Assembly (NCBI GenBank): GCA_013054445.1 | Contig: JAAMPI010001365.1 | Location: 1-15,398, forward strand | Direction: 5' to 3' | Source of the DNA: Cudoniella acicularis | Taxonomy: Eukaryota; Ascomycota; Leotiomycetes; Helotiales; Helotiaceae | DNA length: 15,398 nt | Made by a program: the position numbers and the translations under genes | Notes under the pieces: generated by a model | Database searches by the model: none | What the model was told of the DNA's origin: nothing | What the model saw: only the letters and a program-made list of their open reading frames with translations | In this document: piece by piece, positions 1 to 9,468 of the stretch | How the letters are laid out: the number at the start of each line of letters is the position of its first letter | Position numbering within the stretch: position 1 is the first letter of the stretch

Positions 1-1493
1 GAGTCTCAATGCCGAGGGATAGAGGGGTGACGTCCAGGAGAAGGACATCAGTGACGTTGCCGGCCAGAACACCACCTTGAATGGCAGCTCCCATGGCAAC
101 AGCCTCGTCAGGGTTTACTGACTTAGCAGGATCCCGACCGAAAATACTCTTGACTGATTCGGCAACCTTAGGCATGCGGGTCATACCTCCAACCAAGATC
201 ACCTCTTGGATATCCTTAGCTTGCAGATTGGCATCTTTCAAAGCCTTTCGGACTGGGTCAATTGTTCGACTAATCAGGGGATCAACAAGCTTCTCAAGCT
301 GCGATCTGGAAAGTTTGGAGTTGATGTGCTTTGGTCCAGAAGAATCGGCAGTAATGAAGGGAAGGTTGATATCGGTTTGCATAGATGAAGACAATTCAAT
401 CTTGGCCTTCTCTGCAGCCTCACGAATTCGCTGAATGGCCATACGGTCGTTTGAAAGATCAATGCCAGAATCCTTCTTGAATTGTTGAACAAGATGTCGG
501 ACCAAGTGGATATCAAAATCCTCACCACCCAAGTGGGTATCGCCGTTGGTTGACTTGACTTCGAAAACCCCCTTTTGAATCTCTAGAACGGAAATATCAA
601 AGGTTCCTCCTCCCAGATCGTAGACCGCGATTATCTTGTCCTGATCCTTCTCAAGACCATAAGCAAGGGCAGCGGCGGTTGGCTCGTTCACGACACGAAG
701 AACATTGAGACCAGCGATCTGTCCAGCATCCTTGGTGGCTTGACGTTGAGAATCATTGAAATAAGCAGGGACGGTAACGACTGCATTTTGGATATTCTTG
801 GTCAAATATGACTCCGCGGTCTCTTTCATCTTTTGTAGGACGAAGCCACCGATTTGAGACGGTGAGTATTTTTGGCCACGTGCTTCAACCCATGCGTCGC
901 CGTTTGTGTGTTGAACAATTTTATATGGTACCTCCTTAATGTCGCGCTGGACCTCGGCGTCGGTAAACTTTCGTCCGATTAAACGCTTGGTGGCAAATAA
1001 AGTGTTCTCTGGGTTGACAACTGCTTGACGCTTTGCCGATACACCAACTAACCGCTCGCCGTCTTGCGCAAAGGCTACAACGGAAGGTGTTGTGCGAGCA
1101 CCTGAAGAAGAATTAGTTGATGACAGTATTAGGGAGCAATTGAAGCATACCTTCTGAGTTCTCGATAATCTTTGCTGTTTGACCTTCCATTATAGCTACA
1201 GCAGAGTTGGTGGTTCCTGGCGAAGACATGAGCATGCGATCAACTACTTCAAAGAGGAGCGCTAAGGGGAATCAACATACCCAAGTCAATGCCAATGACG
1301 GGCCCCCTGATCTTCTTGTCGCCGCCATCGGAGTTATATCGTACAAATGATGACCCATATGGTGTGCGCAGAAGGTTTGATGTTCGTGTGGCAGAAGATG
1401 AAGCTCGAGGAAGCTATCCCAGGGGATCAGTTGATGCCATCGCCAACGGACGATTGATAGACTTACAGCTCTTGCTAATCTGGAAGACAACAT
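1..1493 (-). CDS. SSC1: Mitochondrial Hsp70 chaperone (SSC1), 5' part; 3' end outside the window
   Basis: ATP-driven chaperone of the mitochondrial matrix: motor of the TIM23 import complex and general folding factor. Exons on the minus strand are 1493-1467, 1413-1281, 1216-1151 and 1101-1 (open at the edge). The introns (53, 64 and 49 bp) have GTAAGT or GTATG donors and TAG/CAG acceptors. About 442 codons are present of roughly 670 usual for the family. Visible landmarks: an Arg/Ser-rich presequence starting [16 protein letters not shown] and ending near RYNS; phosphate loop 1 [26 protein letters not shown]; phosphate loop 2 DLGGGTFD; adenosine motif [10 protein letters not shown]; and the start of the interdomain linker, [16 protein letters not shown], at the edge. 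So the nucleotide-binding domain is whole and the substrate-binding domain is mostly missing. The start is the ATG at 1493, with A at -3. An in-frame ATG at 1553 would add 20 residues that do not look like a presequence. The mitochondrial class follows from the presequence and sequence type; confidence is high. Confidence 0.97.
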
Positions 1494-1956
1494 ATTTGCG
1501 GTCACTAACACAGGAGAACAACTATTTGGAAAAGTCGCTGAGAGATGAAGCAAAGACGTTGGAGGAAAAGGAGTGGTAGATTGAAGATGGAGAGGAAGGA
1601 GAAGTTCGCAGGCGAGTCAAAAAGTTTTGACTGGAAAATTTAGCGCATAATTTCATAGAAGCCGAGCGAAACCTTGCTGGCGGCCTCAGGCAATCGGGCA
1701 ACAAGGACTCGCGCACAGACCTTAACTCCACCCGGAGAGCCTGACGTCGATAGTGTTCAAAGGGTACGGTAAAGATCGCGACTTGGGGGTGGCATCACAA
1801 CATTTTGCCTTCCTTTGCCTGTGATATCTCCCCACCCCAACGCCTGATATCCACGTCCTGTTTCCTACTTCCTGACCACATCTAAGGTGGTTCTTTCAAC
1901 CATCCTTCGAAAGGCAACATTCATGAGCGCAGACCTCTGGGCGCGCGCCAACGAGC
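1494..1956. promoter_or_regulatory. Shared divergent promoter of SSC1 and the DUF2415 gene
   Basis: 463 bp separate the two divergent start codons, so both promoters must lie here. It holds a near-palindromic CRE-like site TGACGTCG at 1742-1749 (7 of 8 to TGACGTCA), a pyrimidine-rich stretch around 1800-1870 of the kind often found upstream of fungal start sites, and two copies of TGATATC about 23 bp apart (1822 and 1845). GAA triplets at 1658-1660 and 1668-1670 are spaced like a step-type heat-shock element, which would suit an Hsp70 gene. However, a strong nGAAnnTTCn array is not present, so that reading is weak. The sites are seen; their function is inferred. Confidence 0.5.
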
Positions 1957-4310
1957 ATGGCTGTTAAGGATGAGACTATGTAAGCTTGTGCAACTTTACT
2001 TACATGTGCCCGCTCTTTGCAACAGACAAACTGATAACATCGCCTTTAGACACCATGCGACTGAGGATCTCATCTTGGCAAAGCCACGAAAATACTTTCG
2101 CACTCTGGTTCTTGCCGAGTACGTTCAAACCAGTATTATAGAAGCACCTCGGCGCAGATGCTGACAATTTCCATCAGACACTGGCAATTGCGCTCGCTCA
2201 TCAGTTCTCCACAGCAAGATATTGTGTACTACGCCAGTGGAAGCGAAGTTTTTCGACTCAATACCAAGAAGGGTGAGAAGGAAAGAATCGCATCTTTGTC
2301 ATTCGCCGCGAAATGTCTTTCGGCCTCGAAGGAATGGCTCTGCTGCGGAGGAGACGACGGAAACTACATTACCATTTGCTTAGATCAAAGAAGCAGGAAT
2401 GCAGTGTCTGCAGCAGGTGCGGACGCAGATGCCCGACTTCCCCTCGATCTTGACCCTTCCACTCGAACCATGCTCCCAGATATAATCAGAGAGGCCTCTT
2501 CTACAGCAGATGCTTCAAGCGCAAGTCGGAGATCTCGAGAGCCTTTGCCCGCAAAGACTACCAAATTCGGGACAGACTTGGTTAATTCCATTGGGTTGTG
2601 GTCACCGAGTTCGACTTCATCAGGAAAGGCTTATAAGGTCCCTGTTGCACTGGTTTCGAACAACGACCGCACGGTCACCATTGTTGACATTGCAGAATCT
2701 GATATTCTAGAAGAGCTGTCTTTCCCTGATTGCGTCAACCGTGCAGTTATGTCTGAGGATGGAGAAATGCTTGTTGTTGTTGGTGATGATCCGTATCTCT
2801 ACGTCCATGAACGTGTACAAAAGCCAACCGTCAAGAGCAGGCAGTTCAATCCAAACCCAGAAATTCGCTATCAATGGGTGTTGCGAGGTCGCGTGCAGCT
2901 GGAAGGTCAAAAGCAAGCTGACAAGAGCTCTAACCGGGGTAGTTTTGCTGTATCGTTTTCTAATTCTGGCAAATATTTAGCTGTTGCAACACAGCATGGA
3001 TTGATTTCCATCTTCGACACCGCTACACTCGCGATGGACAATGTCGACTCCTTGATGGTTGTCTTTACAACATCTCGGCCGGGACGTGAAGCAGCCCGCA
3101 CTGGAGGTGTGCGTGCGATGGCATTCTCGCCAGGTCCCTTTGATCTACTCGCCTGGACGGAAGCAACTGGAAGGGTTGGTATCGCGGATGTTCGAAATCT
3201 TTTCCTCTCGCGTCAACTCATTATCATTGATTCACATGCTGAAGGCGTCGAGAGTGTTTTTCTGTCGGAACGAACAGGTGATACTGTCATAGATCCAAGG
3301 CTTCGAAGTTTAAGAGCAGATTCGCCATCATCGAGCAGCAGTACTCCGGACTACCTAGGTTTGGATCTAGAACGTCGTCAACTCAGACACCTAACGCGGG
3401 AGATGATGGACAGACATCAAGAGCCTTTGACAACAGAGGAGCTTGAAGTATTACAAGCTCATAGAATTGCTCGTCGAACCAGAGACTTGGCAAACGCGGC
3501 ACGCGAAGCGCGCATAGAAGCGATCGCAGAAGCTGCAACTCGATCGAGCCCCTGGGCCGATGGCCAGCGATCCTCAGTGAGTACGAATTCAAGCCGAACG
3601 CGAAGTGTTGAACGTCGTATATCAACCGCGAACCTACCACCGATCCTTCGAGAATTTGTAAACCCTGAGAGATCCGCAACGTCAATTAGATCCTATATCA
3701 ACGATCGAAACCAGGATCGTGAGAGGAGGTCTCAAACGGACCTGGAACCTAGACGGCTCAATCTAATCCAGCTGGCAGCCGCTGAAAGTGCTACTGAACG
3801 GGAACGGGAGACGTTAGGTCCGAATTCAGCGAGAAATGGCACCGACACATCATCCCGTTTAGAAAGATTGACTTTAATGCCACCACGACTTCCTCCAGTT
3901 GGAACTGATTCTCCAAATAATCCATGGGCAGAGCTTGATGCTCTCTACCGCTCAAGATATCCTGCAGATCCTCCGATTGACAGGTCTACACGACTACGAG
4001 TAGAAATTGAGGATGAAGATCGGCGAGACTTTGCTAATCGATTGCGACAGCCATGGCGGCCTATAGATGATCTAACTCAGACTGGACGTGATGGGACTAT
4101 TACATTGCGAGGAACTTCACCTGCAGGTTCAGCTGAGACAGTGGGTCTCAGCTGGAGCCCGGATGGGAGAATTTTGTCAGTGCTTTACCCTCCTTTCTGA
4201 TCTCATAGATACTAACTGCATAAAGATATGCCGGAGCACAGGATGGCATTTACGAGTATCATGTTAATATTGCAGGACGGAAAAAATTTCCAAGTTTGGT
4301 TTTCCGATGA
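1957..4310 (+). CDS. DUF2415 WD40-like fungal protein, 724 aa, four exons
   Basis: Role unknown; the family is conserved in fungi and has a beta-propeller-like N-terminal half. Exons: 1957-1979, 2050-2118, 2178-4175, 4226-4310. Introns of 70, 59 and 50 bp have donors GTAAGC, GTACGT and GTCAGT, and branch-like sites CTGAT, GCTGAC and TACTAAC. Joining them gives MAVKDETIHHATEDLILAKP at the N-terminus, then a run into HWQLRSLIS, and a C-terminus WSPDGRILYAGAQDGIYEYH ending FPSLVFR. Residues about 45-370 hold weak WD-type strands, such as SFSNSGKYLAVATQHGLISI. Residues about 341-372 match the short DUF2415 signature, with its DLL motif in GPFDLLAWTE. Residues about 390-690 are Arg/Ser/Glu-rich and probably disordered. 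A last WD-like strand closes the protein. The ATG at 2158 lies inside intron 2 and the stop at 4198-4200 lies inside intron 3, so the single open frame 2158-4200 is misleading at both ends. Exon models are inferred from frame and splice signals; the family call rests on motif memory. Confidence 0.88.
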
Positions 4311-4688
4311 GTTGATGAATGGCATGGGCGTCATGGCGCTTTGGGTTTGGTGGATTGTTCAAGGAATATTGTACAAATCTCTGTATAGTACCTAAGTGGC
4401 ATGCTGATCCATCGAAGTTTATGGATTGTAATGGAGCAACATCAAGGAAGCCCTGCTAAGAAACTGAAGGATAGTGAATGGTCTAGGCGACAGTGTTCTG
4501 CCTAGCTAATAATTTATTCGCGCTGTCACCTGACAGGCCTCCTTGCTACGAAATAGGCAACACAGGGGCTCTTCCACAACACCTACAGGATATAAGATTG
4601 GAGGACGCACTGTTTCTGGCGCGATGAAAAGATTGATGTGGATCTAAATACAAGACATTACAACCAAAAATCGGACATTCTCGCTAAC
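4311..4688. other. Intergenic: DUF2415 gene 3' end to PAH-DUF7730 gene 5' end
   Basis: I see no gene here. It must hold the 3' untranslated region of the upstream gene and the promoter of the downstream one. A 6-bp inverted repeat, CTAGGC / GCCTAG (4483-4488 and 4500-4505), is present but short enough to be chance. Confidence 0.5.
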
Positions 4689-6345
4689 ATGGCCTCGATG
4701 GCGTATATTGATAGAGTCAGGGTGAGCATTCACTTTAGGTTCCAATTTCATATACCCGAAGTCTAAGCATTAATCAAATAGATCTTGCCAACTCAATGAA
4801 CTAGTGTTTGAGAGTCCTAGATCCTTCTCGAGCCATGCTGTTTAAGTCCTACTTTTCCCATCGTCCTTTCGCCTACACGGACGTGCGATTGTTAGGAGGC
4901 CAAGCCTCCTATCACCCAGCTTGACTCTATTTCACTAACATTCCCTTGCAGAATCACTTTAGCCCCTTCAGCCATGGGATGGGAATGCAACAGTTCTTGG
5001 AGATTCTTCAAGACTATGAGAAACGGCCAAAACCATTGCGTGAAGTCCGGGCCCAGATATCGAAGCTGTTCAACGGCGATGCCAAACTCCTTCAAGATTT
5101 TGAGGGGTTCTTGCATGAAACATACCCAGAGCAGCATGCCGAAGTTGTGGCCTTCCAAATTGCCAGGAATGACGTTCATCGTCTTGCCTGTGAACGACAA
5201 ACAGAATCCGCGTTGTTAAAATTGCCGAGAGAGCTTAGGGATAAGATCTGGCAGGAAGGACTTTCAGGAAATGTCATCCACGTGTCTACGAAGCAATTTT
5301 CAACCAAAAATCGCGAGAGTGCTTTTGGGAGTCGGAAGCCAAAGAAAGGCAACAAGTTCCAATACCATGCCTGCCGTGCCACAAATCAAAGCTCAGCATG
5401 TCCTCTTGGAATCGGTGACCATGCCAATTGTTCTACTGGCGGTCCTCCCGACCATGTCCCTAGCATCAGCCTAGTTTGCAAGCAGATTTCTCTAGAGCTG
5501 CCAAATATTGAATACTCATTCTTTTCTTGGAACGCTTTCCAGTTTGCAGACCTGAGGGTTGCGGAATCGTTTCTATTTAGTCTCACAGAGCCTCAAAGAG
5601 AGTTAATAACCCACCTCAAGTTAGCCGTTCCATACCACATTGCAACCCAGAGACAGGGCTCGCTTCAGTTTGAGTACTTGGCTGCTTGGGAATCCATTAC
5701 AAACTATTTCAACAATCCTTGGGATAGAAGATCAGTACGTTTCTTGTCAGTCTACTTCTGCCGCTAACCCAATGTCTTTAGCTTCATATGTACCCCGAAA
5801 AAGGGGATTCGAAACAATTACTGAAGTTACCTACCTACTTTTATTACTCGGGGTGCTATTTCGAAAAGAACAAGCATAGATTGCACAAACGGTGGCAAGT
5901 TGGTCGAGGTGATACTAGCTGGGACATTGGAATATCGGATTTGATATATAAAGGAGAGCCGAAGCTGGATCTAGCTATGGAGATTCCGGAAGATGGTAAA
6001 CCGTTCTTCTTAATTAGTACATCTCTTGGGAGACCATTCTACTGACACGGCTGGTAAGTTACTTCGGGGTACTGTTCCAATGAACAACCGGAATGGAACC
6101 TTGATTTTGACTACCCATCAGGCTGGCTGAAATCTTTACTGCAATTCAAGCAGTACGACGAACTGAGATTCCAAATATACGACAAACAAGGACTGATATC
6201 TAATCCCAAATTTGAGGAATTCAAATCCGCCTTGAAGAAGTATATGGTTGGACCTGAGATTGGACCGAGAAAGTGTGTATTCTTTATGGGACGCCCACGG
6301 GAAAGAGCTGCGAATACAAGTTATGTGGACTGCGTTCGCTATTGA
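4689..6345 (+). CDS. PAH (Sin3-type) plus DUF7730/F-box-like protein; 3' structure unresolved
   Basis: PAH domains are four-helix modules that bind repressor peptides in the Sin3 corepressor; DUF7730 regions are fungal F-box-like segments of unknown role. Exon 1 is 4689-4721 (MASMAYIDRVR). A 230-bp intron, 4722-4951, has donor GTGAGC, branch ACTAAC and acceptor TTGCAG. Exon 2 is 4952-5734. Intron 5735-5781 (GTACGT ... GCTAAC ... TTTAG) leads to an exon from 5782. The PAH covers residues about 4-65: helix 1 AYIDRVRNHF, helix 2 QQFLEILQDYEK, then VRAQISKLFNGDAKLLQDF, so exon 1 supplies half of helix 1. The second part begins LLKLPRELRDKIW (99-111) and includes ISLVCKQISLE (about 183-193). Read straight on, the frame stops at 6043-6045 (359 aa). 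Another coding stretch with a good GTAAGT...CATCAG intron (6054-6121) continues to a stop at 6343-6345 in a different frame. Joining them needs an intron 5909-6017 (400 aa, my best model) or a frame lesion near 6000. It may be a decaying gene. The domains are fairly sure; the 3' end is not. Confidence 0.62.
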
Positions 6346-7416
6346 TCGGCACTTGCTCAAGTCTCAGCAAATAATGGAGTTTGTGGCATGACTTCCCCTT
6401 GGGCAACCTTGGTGGGTCTGAATTTTGTCCGAAGGCTAGAACAACGTACAACAGGAATAAACCCACTTAGCCTTGTTGAATGGAAGGTTAGGGCAAATTC
6501 AACTTCCTTACCAAGACTAAATAAACGGTCTACATTAATACCGTGACACCCTCTCCTACTGTGAGTCCTTTGACTTGTTCTGAATCGTTCAAGTTTTCGC
6601 TTTCCTCAGTACAGATAAAAATTCGGACACAGTATTTGTAGGCAATCAGACCTGAACCTGAACCGCAAGTGCGTATGTGGCGTGTATCATTTATATGGTA
6701 CGGACTGGGTGGCCTGAAATTCGTAAATCCCCACTGAAGTATCGTTGTGCTGATTCTATAGAGTATACAAGGATATCTGGTGAACCTTAGAAGGCCATCA
6801 GGATGAAATACTTTGATAGTAAGACTCTTTTGAGGTTGATGAAACTCTTTGGGCCAGCTCATGTGTCTTTTCTATCTTTTACTTCAATAAACTCAATAAT
6901 AGTTTGTTGGAAATTATGTAGTTGACCCCTCCATACCAGCGTGTGATCAGAGTTTACCTCCCAACCTAGAAGGTGATGTTTGAATGTGTCAGCAATATCA
7001 GGTGGTCAGGAGGGACTTTTTGTGAGTGAGGCGCTCTGATGCCTTGCTTGAAGAAGTAGATGATTGGTAGTTGACAGCAAACTCTTCTAATATATCGGCT
7101 TGTTTGCAAAGGACTCAAATATTTTAACCACAGAAGGTAGAAGTGACATCTGCAGATGACCTACAACATAATTCTCTTGGTGAAATTAAATCCAATAATT
7201 GCTTGTCTTATGGAACAACTGGAGGCTGAAACCACTTTATGACTATTGCAAGCAAACAACAAATCTTGAGCTATACTTAAGCTGACTTCTTCCTGATCTT
7301 TTGTAGGTCCCAGACTCTTGAAGTAAACGTCATAATTGAATTTTAACATTTACTATATAAAGTGATGGATAGATATAAGACAGGGAGTATAAGTCAATCC
7401 GGGTCTGATTCACAAC

Positions 7417-7424
7417 TATAAAAA
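7417..7424 (+). promoter_or_regulatory. TATA-like box upstream of the homeodomain gene
   Basis: TATAAAAA lies 361 bp before the start codon at 7785. If it is used, the transcript would have a leader of roughly 330 nt containing the hairpin and the C18 tract. Single TATA-like strings are common in AT-rich DNA, so this is only a candidate. Confidence 0.25.
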
Positions 7425-7458
7425 CACTCGCTTCGGTACAATTGTTTGCACAGCAGCA

Positions 7459-7487
7459 AAAGCCCATTCACATAGCAGATGGGCTTT
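7459..7487. repeat. Perfect 9-bp inverted repeat (hairpin)
   Basis: AAAGCCCAT (7459-7467) and ATGGGCTTT (7479-7487) are exact reverse complements around an 11-nt loop. In RNA this would be a stable stem with four G:C pairs. It lies about 300 bp before the homeodomain start codon, possibly in its leader. Function unknown. Confidence 0.6.
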
Positions 7488-7707
7488 CCAATACTGTCTA
7501 GGACAGCTATTGTCAATCAATGTATTGAACTCGCAATACCATGACCAGGTTCTTGTTCAAACCACCACACATCCCCTATAAATCTAGATCCATAGAACCT
7601 GATTTTGTCCTCCTTCCAAATCATATCAAACCCAAAGATCCACCAACATCAGCGAGTAACTTTAGCAAAATCCCCATCAACAATTTTTTTTATCACCATC
7701 CTGAATA

Positions 7708-7725
7708 CCCCCCCCCCCCCCCCCC
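7708..7725. repeat. C18 homopolymer
   Basis: Eighteen uninterrupted C residues stand 60 bp before the start codon at 7785, within a pyrimidine-rich leader (7541-7784). Long poly-C runs are rare and unstable, so the exact length may vary between strains or be a sequencing artefact. Confidence 0.85.
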
Positions 7726-7784
7726 AAAGTTCTCCCTCGACAACTTTCTCTATTTTCTAACATTACCACCCCCTAAGAGCAACC

Positions 7785-8116
7785 ATGAATAATAACAATG
7801 GTTCCCAACAATCCGGAAGTCGCGCCACACAAAACCAAAAAACAGCCGACACCTCTAGAAGTGTACCAATATCAGATGAACAGGCCATTGTCCTGCTCGA
7901 GTCAGCCGTACTTGACCACGGCTTGAATCCTTCTCGAGCGGTCATAGAAGAGCTCGCGGAATTGATCGGCACAAACTGCAACAGAGTCATGGTAAAAACA
8001 ATTCTCCACCTTCCCAAAACATGGAAGCTAACTTAGAGTAGCTTTGGTTTGAAACACAGCGTCTCAGGAACCTCGTGAACACCGCCTTGCAGAAGATACC
8101 AGCTGCCACCAACTGA
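7785..8116 (+). CDS. Small lone homeodomain protein, about 93 aa, two exons
   Basis: Probable DNA-binding or dimerising nuclear protein. Exon 1 is 7785-7991, the intron is 7992-8041 and exon 2 is 8042-8116. The intron has donor GTAAAA, branch GCTAAC at 8027-8032 and acceptor TAG at 8039-8041. Nearer AGs at 8036 and 8038 lie too close to the branch site. Splicing in phase 0 joins CNRVM to LWFETQRLRN, completing helix 3. Residues 1-28 are Asn/Gln/Ser-rich. Helix 1 is about 29-45 (SDEQAIVLLESAVLDHG), helix 2 about 49-62 (SRAVIEELAELIG) and helix 3 about 65-82. Trp48 and Phe49 of the fold and Arg53 are kept, but the near-invariant Asn51 is Thr (WFETQR). The start context AACCATGA is good. In a second model, exon 2 is spliced again at 8075-8126 (GTGAAC ... 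AACTGA ... TCTCAG), giving a 102-aa protein ending at 8195 with a more basic tail, GRRNRNELKG. It could also be a truncated copy of a larger homeobox gene. Confidence 0.6.
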
Positions 8117-9239
8117 ATATTCTCAGCTTGGGAGAAGAAACCGAAATGAACTGAAAGGACATGACTGGAAGATTTCACTTGGTGAGGCGGATTAAGAAGT
8201 GGGAATAAGTCGACTCGTGATCCAACTCAACCCTGGAACATCTTCCGAAACGAAGTGACGACCACAACAAAGAGAACGGAAATAGGCATGGGGGGACTTT
8301 TTTATAAGTTAGGCATGTGCAAAAATGCAATTTTGGAAGGGAACTGGGTGAAAATTGGGAAATACGAGAGGGAATCCATACCAGATCTGTTCTACCTCTG
8401 CAAGCTCGAGGCTTGCTTAAGCATCCAGGTGCGAGCTTCGCAGCTAGTTTGGTGCCTGGCAGACAATACGTACTTCACCCATGATTAAGCATTCTCAATT
8501 GACCTGTTCTGTCCATATATATCTTCTAGATCAAATCTCCTCTAGGAAGGTGGTTTTATATGATATCGGGCCTCACTTTTTACAAGCAGCTCGATCGCAC
8601 TTTGCTTTCTTTCACTGGCTGCTCCTCTGAACGTCTGTGTGGCGCATAACGAAGATTAACCGAGTACTCAGTAAAGGAAACCAAGGAATATTAATTTTCA
8701 ATCTAGAAAATCGTAGTGACTTGGTGAAATATTCGGTAGAATCCTTAAACACTCATTTCATTACGAGTGCTTTATCGAGTTGGAGAAAAATGTAGGCATA
8801 ACACTTCAAATATATTACAACAAGATAAAACATAATTACAAAACAAACACATTAATAACAGACCATTTCTTCTAAACCAGGCTTGCTAACTACCTTTCAT
8901 TTATTTTTAAAGGCGAAATGCGTTGAAAGTTGAAAGTATTTAGGTTACCATTTGTGGTCGAGCCTAGCTTAAGTTTGAAGACAGTGCAAGAATCCAATAT
9001 TCAAGATTACTGTAAAGTACTGTGTCGCATTTTTTACTCCAACACTGTTAATTTTTGCCTAAAATAAACAAACTGGGTAGAGAGAATAATTAATGCGTTC
9101 CAAAATGTCACATAACACCCAAGTATAATTACAAAAAGCCTCCCAAAGCACGGCGGAAAATTGTTAGTAAACTAATTTTAATTCATGGATTGACAGAGTG
9201 TTTAATATAACGGAACTTTAGAATTTATTCTTCCTGGTT

Positions 9240-9271
9240 AGAGATCGTTCGGACGCATCTAACGGATCTCT
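9240..9271. repeat. Imperfect inverted repeat with a single-base bulge
   Basis: AGAGATCGTT (9240-9249) pairs with AACGGATCTCT (9261-9271), leaving one unpaired base and an 11-nt loop. It stands out as GC-richer than its AT-rich surroundings. Function unknown. Confidence 0.5.
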
Positions 9272-9468
9272 GATTGGTAATGTCATTATTCCTTCGACAT
9301 TTCCTGATCCGTGCGACTTGGCCATTCACAACACTTGAAAGAAAAAACGCCAAGTTATTGTCATATCATATTGCAAAGAAGGGAATATAAAGTGTTTTAT
9401 CCATTCCTATGTTTTAGTTCTTTTCCTTACCCTTTAATTATGTGACTATTTATTTATGTTAAAGTGTT

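Larger units (their letters stand above)
6346..7784. other. Gene-poor stretch, 1.4 kb, with no recognised gene
   Basis: No open frame here resembles a known family. The longest, on the minus strand at 6862-6530 (110 codons), has no domain, signal peptide or splice context that I can see. A branch-site and acceptor-like run (GCTGAC then TTTTGTAG, near 7280-7307) suggests either untranslated exons of the homeodomain gene downstream or a gene remnant. The right end carries a TATA-like box, a hairpin and a C18 tract, listed separately, and probably forms the leader or promoter of the gene at 7785. Confidence 0.4.

Noticed and set aside
1289..1579. 96-codon plus-strand open frame opposite the SSC1 5' exons
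   Set aside because: It lies antisense to well-supported exons and introns of SSC1 and shows no domain.
6530..6862. 110-codon minus-strand open frame
   Set aside because: No family resemblance and mixed composition in a gene-poor stretch; without expression data it cannot be supported.
7541..7792. 83-codon Pro-rich open frame before the homeodomain gene
   Set aside because: It is made by the pyrimidine-rich leader and the C18 run and overlaps the real start codon; more likely untranslated leader.
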